The position numbers were made by a program, and so were the translations under genes. A stretch of DNA of 10,787 bases from Myxococcales bacterium (GTDB lineage Bacteria; Myxococcota_C; UBA6777). The notes beneath the pieces were generated by a model. The model was given only the letters and a program-made list of their open reading frames with translations. It made no database searches and was not told the origin of the DNA. The stretch is from the NCBI GenBank assembly GCA_027005175.1, contig JALTMC010000780.1:1-10787 (forward strand), in the 5' to 3' direction. Shown piece after piece: positions 6,589-10,787 of this stretch (its first letter is position 1; the number at the start of each line of letters is the position of its first letter).

Positions 6589-6612
6589 CTGATGGAGCTG
6601 AATGGTGTGCGG

Positions 6613-7752
6613 TTAATTGGCGGCTTTGCGGGGACGTCCTCGACGCTTGGGAGCTGGTGAATCTGTGGCTACATTTTCTGGGATCTCAAGTACATTGTCT
6701 TTGCTAGCAGCCTCTGAACCTTCCTTGTTTTCACCTTCTGTTTCAAAGAGGTGCGGTAGGTGGATCTTCAGCAGCTGTTGGTAGAGGTCTTCGCGAATCG
6801 CATCGTTTTCATTGAGCCACTTGCGGGCATTTTCACGACCTTGACCAATGCGATCTTCGCCATAACTGTACCAGGCACCGCTTTTCTGGATAAAGCCTGC
6901 ATCAACACCCATATCGAGAATTTCACCAGTGAGTGAGATCCCTTCGTTGTATAGGATGTCAAACTCTGTTTGTTTGAAGGGGGGGGAGACCTTGTTTTTG
7001 ACCACCTTGATGCGGGTGTTGTTGCCGATGACCTTGTCGCCGTGTTTGACAGCACCAATACGACGGATGTCAAGGCGAACGGAAGAGTAGAACTTAAGGG
7101 CATTGCCACCTGTGGTGGTTTCAGGGTTGCCGAACATCACACCGATCTTCATACGAAGCTGATTGATGAAGAACACTGTAGTGTTGGTGTTGCCTGTAAT
7201 ACCGGCAACTTTACGACAGGCTTGACTCATCAGGCGAGCTTGTAGACCGACATGGCTATCGCCCATATCGCCTTCAATTTCACTCTTGGGTACAAGGGCT
7301 GCAACAGAGTCAACCACAATCAAATCGACAGCACCAGAGCGAATCAAGGTTTCCATAATTTCCAAGGCTTGCTCACCATAATCAGGTTGACTGATCAGAA
7401 GATCATCTGGATTGACGCCAAGGCGTCGAGCATATTTGATATCAAGTGCATGTTCAGCATCGATGAAAGCGCAGGTCCCACCTTGTTTTTGAATGCTGGC
7501 GATTGCATGAAGGGCAACAGTGGTCTTACCACTGGATTCGGGTCCAAAGATCTCTACTATTCGACCTCGGGGATAACCACCGATGCCCAATGCAATATCC
7601 AATCCCAACGAGCCTGTGGGGATGGATGGCAGCTTCTCGCGAGACTCGCCCCACTCACCCAAGCGCATAATGGAGCCTTTGCCAAATTGTTTCTCAATTA
7701 AACTGATGGCCGCATCGAGTGCTTGTTTTCCGTTTGAATTCTTCTTTCGCAT
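6613..7752 (-). CDS. recA: RecA recombinase
   Basis: RecA coats single-stranded DNA, catalyses ATP-dependent strand exchange and activates LexA self-cleavage. The 379-residue protein is full length. Visible parts: N-terminal [14 protein letters not shown]; Walker A GPESSGKT at 70-77; E100 in IDAEHALD; Walker B LIVVD with D148; and loop L2 with [17 protein letters not shown] at 208-224. The C-terminal tail is acidic, then ends in [12 protein letters not shown], an AT-hook-like basic motif not found in E. coli RecA. AAGGAG lies 7 nt before ATG 7752; the adjacent ATG 7755 is equally possible. The frame is open back to 7869, but that extension has no RecA similarity and is treated as leader. A poly-C8 run encodes part of SPP at 256-258. 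A promoter at 7930-7958 and a strong terminator frame the gene as a single transcription unit. Confidence 0.97.
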   Translation of the reverse strand: MRKKNSNGKQALDAAISLIEKQFGKGSIMRLGEWGESREKLPSIPTGSLGLDIALGIGGYPRGRIVEIFGPESSGKTTVALHAIASIQKQGGTCAFIDAEHALDIKYARRLGVNPDDLLISQPDYGEQALEIMETLIRSGAVDLIVVDSVAALVPKSEIEGDMGDSHVGLQARLMSQACRKVAGITGNTNTTVFFINQLRMKIGVMFGNPETTTGGNALKFYSSVRLDIRRIGAVKHGDKVIGNNTRIKVVKNKVSPPFKQTEFDILYNEGISLTGEILDMGVDAGFIQKSGAWYSYGEDRIGQGRENARKWLNENDAIREDLYQQLLKIHLPHLFETEGENKEGSEAASKDNVLEIPENVATDSPAPKRRGRPRKAAN

Positions 7753-7755
7753 CAT

Positions 7756-8145
7756 GATTCTCCTTAGCTTGAGGAGGAAGTGTGTTCTTGGAACATCTAC
7801 CGCCACTTTGTCGTCAAATAACGTCTTGGTGTCTAACTTGCCATCCACATATGTCAGATCATGACACACAAAAAAATGTGATATGAATTAAGTTGTAGCA
7901 ACATTCTCTTCCCCTTGTGTCTTTGGTTGGTTATAAAAAATACTTGTACATTTGTCCAGTACTTTTTCATGTTTTTTCTCAACAGTACTTGAGAAGACAT
8001 GATGCCACCTCTCAGCAAACGCTATTCCGTGATGGGGACCTGTATCTGTTTGTTCGATAAAATAATAGGTTATGGATTTTCTATTGTTGTGGGAGAGAGC
8101 TTGGTGTCTTCTTTTCGTACACAGTTGTTCCAATGTTGGACAGGG
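7756..8145. other. Intergenic region upstream of recA
   Basis: No convincing gene is present. The region holds the recA promoter and its leader. A short palindrome TGTCA-GATCA-TGACA lies in the leader at 7852-7866. The part from about 8000 to 8145 follows the HEAT gene stop; I see no intrinsic terminator there. Confidence 0.6.
7930..7958 (-). promoter_or_regulatory. sigma70-type promoter of recA
   Basis: On the minus strand TGGACA (7958-7953) and TATAAC (7935-7930) are exactly 17 bp apart, each matching five of six consensus bases. Transcription would begin near 7923, leaving a leader of about 170 nt. GTAC tetramers at 7946-7949, 7959-7962 and 7985-7988, two of them within AGTACT, surround the -35 and could be part of an SOS operator. 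I do not recognise a published LexA box. Confidence 0.6.
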
Positions 8146-9110
8146 TTATCTTTTGCGTATGCTCAAGAGGGAAAACTGAGCTACAATGCTCACAGGATAA
8201 GCCGGGTCATTCAGTCGAGCTTGCACTTCTTTTTCAGCTTTTTTTGCGAGGGGACCCCAAACACCAAGTGTTGTTACGGCTGCTCTGCGAACTCTCCACT
8301 GTTTGTCATGCAGGGCCTTGATCACAAGATCGATCCATTTTGGATGAAGGGGTTTGTAGCGAGAGAATAACATGATTGCGAGGCTTCGAACATCCTGATG
8401 TGGGTGGTGAAGGAACGTGACAGCCTCTTCCAATGATGCTTTGTGAGAGCGGGGAAACATCTTAAACAATACCCACAGTGTCTTCTTCAGCTTTTGGAGC
8501 GATGATGTCTGTAAACTTCGTTGTAATAGGGGCCAAAGAGATTGAGCCAGCTTGGGACGGCGTTTGAGCCTACTCAACAACCACAATGTATCCAACTGCA
8601 CTGGAAGGGTGTGAGTCTTTAATATCTGACGGAGCTTTTTAAGGTGTTTTGTGACCAAGAGCGGGTGCTTGGCAAGAACCTCCACAGCTATTCGACGTAA
8701 CTTTGTATGAGGAGACAACATGTGCCTCCATATCTCTTGATGCAAAAGAGGTGAGGGCATGCTTGTGTGAAGGAGAGCCAACAAACTTCCTCGCTGTGCC
8801 TCGATATTCCCATGCTGAAGGAGTGCTTTCAACTTCTGGAGAACCTCTGGGCGCTGTCCTCCTACCTTGACCCACGCTTGGGGCAACAAGGAAGCACAAG
8901 CGGTTGATTGTCGAGCTGCCTCCCGGCGAATCGGTTGAACTCCTGGCTGTGATGTCGCAACAACCAAGGCAGGGCAGCGAGAAGACAAAGAAAGTAATTT
9001 CGACAATTGTGGCAATGCGATGTTGCGCCACTCTCCAATAGCCCAAGCACTCTCAAGCCAAACTTGTTTTGTCGAATCTGACAACAAGGTGGTGAGGGCT
9101 GTAAGCAGGG
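8146..9110 (-). pseudogene. Downstream HEAT-repeat half, out of frame with its N-terminal part
   Basis: About 320 codons continue the same HEAT solenoid in a frame shifted by one base relative to the upstream part: LTALTTLLSDSTKQVWLESAWAIGEW just after the tract, and at the C-terminus HDKQWRVRRAAVTTLGVWGP. The frame is open back through the repeat to GTG 9285 and ATG 9270, but neither has a ribosome-binding site and the residues before the repeat (PQDAGPLTTSNNE) are simply the upstream HEAT helix read out of phase. This half is therefore unlikely to be made alone. One more 14-bp unit, or two fewer, would join it to the N-terminal part as a protein of about 794 residues. I label it pseudogene for the present state only; a phase-OFF allele is the preferred reading. 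The stop TAA is at 8148-8146. Confidence 0.7.
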
Positions 9111-10531
9111 CTGTGTTTTGTGCTCTGTGTTTTGGGTACTGTGTTTTGTGCTCTGTGTTTTGTGCTCTGTGTTTTGTGCTCTGTGTTTTGTGCTCTGTGT
9201 TTTGTGCTCTGTGTTTTGGGTTGGGATTTTCGTTGTTGGATGTTGTGAGAGGCCCAGCGTCCTGCGGCATAAGCGGCTGAGGCACGCACCGTTGGAGCGG
9301 GGTGCTTTAGGTTGTTGAAGATACAAGGCAAGCCTGAACGTCCGGTGTTTCCGATGATCTCAGCGATCTTGCGTTGTTGAAGTTTGGGGCGTGTGGGCCA
9401 TAAGATACATAGTTGGGGCAGCTTGGGGTGTATCTTTGCTCCCATTGTTTGGATGGCGTGGGCGGCGTGGAACCAAATGGAAGGCAGTGTTTGTGTTTTT
9501 AGCAAAGGCAACAATCCTGGCAATGTTTTGGCTCCCATCTGTCCAAGAATTGTTGCAACAATACGTCGTTTGGGAGATCGTATGCGTTGCAGGTATTCAA
9601 TGAGTACAGGGGCTATGGAAGGCCCCATGTGAAGTAGAAGACGCTGGGTCTCCTTCCGAACCAGTCGATTGCGATCATCCAAGGAGATAAGGAGCAGATC
9701 GGACGCTTTCTTGTGGTCGGTTTGGATGTGTGAGAGGGAGCGTACAATGGCCAATCGTGCTTCTCGATCCACATCGTCAGGAGTCCCGCACAATCTTCCT
9801 TTGATAATGCGAGCGATATGAGCGATACCACCCGCCTGATCCGAGGCACTTAACATATGAGGCTGGGCGTCTTTGTTATCTTTCTTTGTGTGGTTGTGCA
9901 GACCGTTTTGGCCCCATTTCGATTGGCCCGGCAGTGGGTGGGTACCCTCTTCCAACAATTTGCGCATGGCTGGGAGAAGTGATGATGCTTTGTTTCCAAA
10001 GCGACTCAACTCTATCACTGCAGTGTAACGTGTATATGGATTTTTGTCGTGGAAGGCGTGCTCCAACAAAGGAAGCTTCTCTGACAAAGGTACAGCTAGA
10101 CGCGACACGATCGTTAGACTCAACTCCCGAATACGCCAGTCTTTGTGACGCAGAGCTTTCTTTACCCAGGGAAATGCAGGAGGTCCAAGTTGCAGCAACA
10201 GCCTTGCGATACGTTTTTTTTGGGGGCGACTACCTGTCTCCATCCCTTTCAGAAGATAGGGGGCAGCACGCAGTCCCATTTGTGCTAGCTCAGAGAATGC
10301 AGTCTTTCGTTCTGAGAGTTCGCTGTGCTCTAGCTGTTTTATCCATCGCTGGATCTGTTGGGGGATGACCTGGTATTGCCACCACAATACAAAGAACAAA
10401 CCCACAGTGACTAGCGGAAGTAGCCATAAGCGAAGAGGGCGCTTGCCGGTCCTGTGTTTGTCTTTGGAAGACTTCTGGGTCCTGTGTTTGTCTTTGGAAG
10501 ACTTCGGACTTGAAGGAGGGGTTGGTTTCAT
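9053..10531 (-). CDS. Membrane-anchored HEAT-repeat protein, N-terminal part as currently in frame
   Basis: A 492-residue product in the present frame. The N-terminus is very basic with a ten-residue direct repeat (SSKDKHRT), then one membrane segment at about 34-52 (LWLLPLVTVGLFFVLWW); by the positive-inside rule the rest lies in the periplasm. HEAT-type helical repeats follow, for example HKDWRIRELSLTIVSRLAVP, DKNPYTRYTAVIELSRFG and HPAPTVRASAAYAAGRWAS. HEAT solenoids are protein-binding scaffolds; no catalytic motif is seen. From about residue 432 the frame enters the 14-bp repeat tract, reads three 14-residue units, and then stops out of phase (KTSLA). The HEAT sequence resumes in another frame. 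The ATG at 10531 overlaps the upstream gene's stop as ATGA, which fixes the start despite a weak ribosome-binding site. An A8/C5 run at 10214-10226 is another slippage-prone site. No gene name can be given. Confidence 0.82.
   Translation of the reverse strand: MKPTPPSSPKSSKDKHRTQKSSKDKHRTGKRPLRLWLLPLVTVGLFFVLWWQYQVIPQQIQRWIKQLEHSELSERKTAFSELAQMGLRAAPYLLKGMETGSRPQKKRIARLLLQLGPPAFPWVKKALRHKDWRIRELSLTIVSRLAVPLSEKLPLLEHAFHDKNPYTRYTAVIELSRFGNKASSLLPAMRKLLEEGTHPLPGQSKWGQNGLHNHTKKDNKDAQPHMLSASDQAGGIAHIARIIKGRLCGTPDDVDREARLAIVRSLSHIQTDHKKASDLLLISLDDRNRLVRKETQRLLLHMGPSIAPVLIEYLQRIRSPKRRIVATILGQMGAKTLPGLLPLLKTQTLPSIWFHAAHAIQTMGAKIHPKLPQLCILWPTRPKLQQRKIAEIIGNTGRSGLPCIFNNLKHPAPTVRASAAYAAGRWASHNIQQRKSQPKTQSTKHRAQNTEHKTQSTKHRAQNTVPKTQSTKHSPAYSPHHLVVRFDKTSLA
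9111..9236 (-). repeat. Nine-copy 14-bp tandem repeat inside the HEAT gene
   Basis: On the plus strand CTGTGTTTTGTGCT starts at 9111 and recurs every 14 bp to 9223. Seven copies are exact; the second (9125) ends GGGTA and the ninth (9223) ends GGGTT. Three units (42 nt) encode the 14-residue cycle KHRAQNTEHKTQST, identical in all three minus-strand frames apart from phase. No stop occurs in any of the six frames. The tract sits in an inter-helix position of the HEAT solenoid. Confidence 0.97.
10448..10507 (-). repeat. Two 30-bp direct repeats near the HEAT gene start
   Basis: GGTCCTGTGTTTGTCTTTGG begins a 30-bp unit at 10448 and again at 10478. In frame it encodes a ten-residue unit with SSKDKHRT, twice, in the basic cytoplasmic segment before the membrane helix. 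Confidence 0.9.
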
Positions 10532-10787
10532 CGGTTATAAATCGTGATCCAGTTGCTGATCTTGTCCTTGAATCGGACAACAAGAGTGGGTTTGCGAAAG
10601 TAGTTGAGGAGTTGTTTTGTAGGAACAGGCCTTTGAGAACCAGGGATAGAGACAGACACATGATAGCGATGTTGGCGAATTTTAACGTTGGGAAAGCCCA
10701 GTCGTTTGAGTTTTCGGTACCAGGAACGTGGGGCCGGGCTCCCGCGATGGGAAGAGCGTGTGAAGCGGTGGAACTTTTGAATAATAT
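10528..10787 (-). CDS. Unrecognised basic protein, C-terminal end only (5' end outside window)
   Basis: An open frame enters from the right edge and runs 86 codons to TGA at 10530-10528. The visible sequence is rich in Arg, Lys and His (FHRFTRSSHRGS, WYRKLKRLGFPNVKIRQ) and ends VVRFKDKISNWITIYNR. I do not recognise the family. Evidence that it is a real gene: it is open throughout, its stop overlaps the HEAT-protein ATG by the four bases ATGA, typical of translationally coupled operon genes, and its composition is protein-like. It is presumably cotranscribed with, and possibly works with, the HEAT protein. Confidence 0.6.
   Translation of the reverse strand, partial: IIQKFHRFTRSSHRGSPAPRSWYRKLKRLGFPNVKIRQHRYHVSVSIPGSQRPVPTKQLLNYFRKPTLVVRFKDKISNWITIYNR

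Noticed and set aside
7753-7869. 38-residue N-terminal extension of RecA
   Set aside because: It lacks RecA similarity, and AAGGAG sits just before the ATG pair at 7755/7752, where family members begin.
7888-8133. 81-codon minus-strand frame between recA and the HEAT gene
   Set aside because: It overlaps the recA promoter, has no recognisable domain and no convincing ribosome-binding site.
9053-9285. Programmed ribosomal frameshift joining the HEAT halves
   Set aside because: The overlap consists wholly of the repeat; I see no defined slippery heptamer with a downstream structure or a +1 stop-codon context. Repeat-number change explains the phase difference more simply.
9020-9318. Plus-strand Cys/Leu/Phe-rich peptides (CVLCSVFCALCF repeats) as membrane proteins
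   Set aside because: They are the antisense reading of the 14-bp tract, which is open in all frames by its period alone; flanks are antisense to HEAT coding sequence.
1-10787. tRNA, rRNA or known riboswitch
   Set aside because: No cloverleaf, rRNA segment or recognisable aptamer core was found on reading both strands.

Overview
The window carries seven protein-coding loci on both strands, base composition near even, with short intergenic gaps. The organism is a Gram-negative-type bacterium. The Cys-rich lipoprotein, the serine/threonine kinase with a C-terminal membrane anchor and the membrane-anchored HEAT-repeat protein would suit a myxobacterium-like or other deltaproteobacterial lineage. 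That assignment is inference from gene style only, with low confidence.

Layout. A truncated ribonuclease III gene (rnc, minus strand, 1-656) faces away from a class I/II PLP aminotransferase gene (plus, 970-2250). The 313-bp gap between them holds a 23-bp duplication beside the rnc start and several inverted repeats, two of them just ahead of the aminotransferase start. Next comes a two-gene plus-strand unit: a small probable lipoprotein with a poly-arginine tail (2526-3002), then 11 bp later a kinase (3014-5389) with an MshEN-like N-terminus, a Hanks-type kinase domain, one membrane segment and a lysine/arginine-rich repeat tail. Convergent to it is an Rpn/PD-(D/E)XK-family nuclease gene (minus, 5427-6479) with a 12-bp coding repeat and a well-placed internal start that could give a separate C-terminal protein. 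It lies directly behind recA (minus, 6613-7752) and recA's strong intrinsic terminator. A sigma70-type promoter for recA is readable at 7930-7958.

The right third (minus, 8146-10531) is a membrane-anchored HEAT-repeat gene that reads in two frames. The frames meet inside nine tandem copies of a 14-bp unit (9111-9236). Because 14 is not a multiple of 3, gain of one unit or loss of two would rejoin the halves into a protein of about 794 residues, as expected of a phase-variable switch. The unit also encodes the same 14-residue peptide in every frame of its strand. An unrecognised basic protein gene, cut by the window edge, overlaps the HEAT gene start by ATGA.

The recurring theme is short tandem DNA repeats of different periods (12, 14, 18, 18, 23 and 30 bp) in or beside most genes. 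The most interesting points are the 14-bp switch candidate, the nested Rpn product, and the neighbouring lipoprotein and kinase that both end in very basic, probably extracytoplasmic tails.
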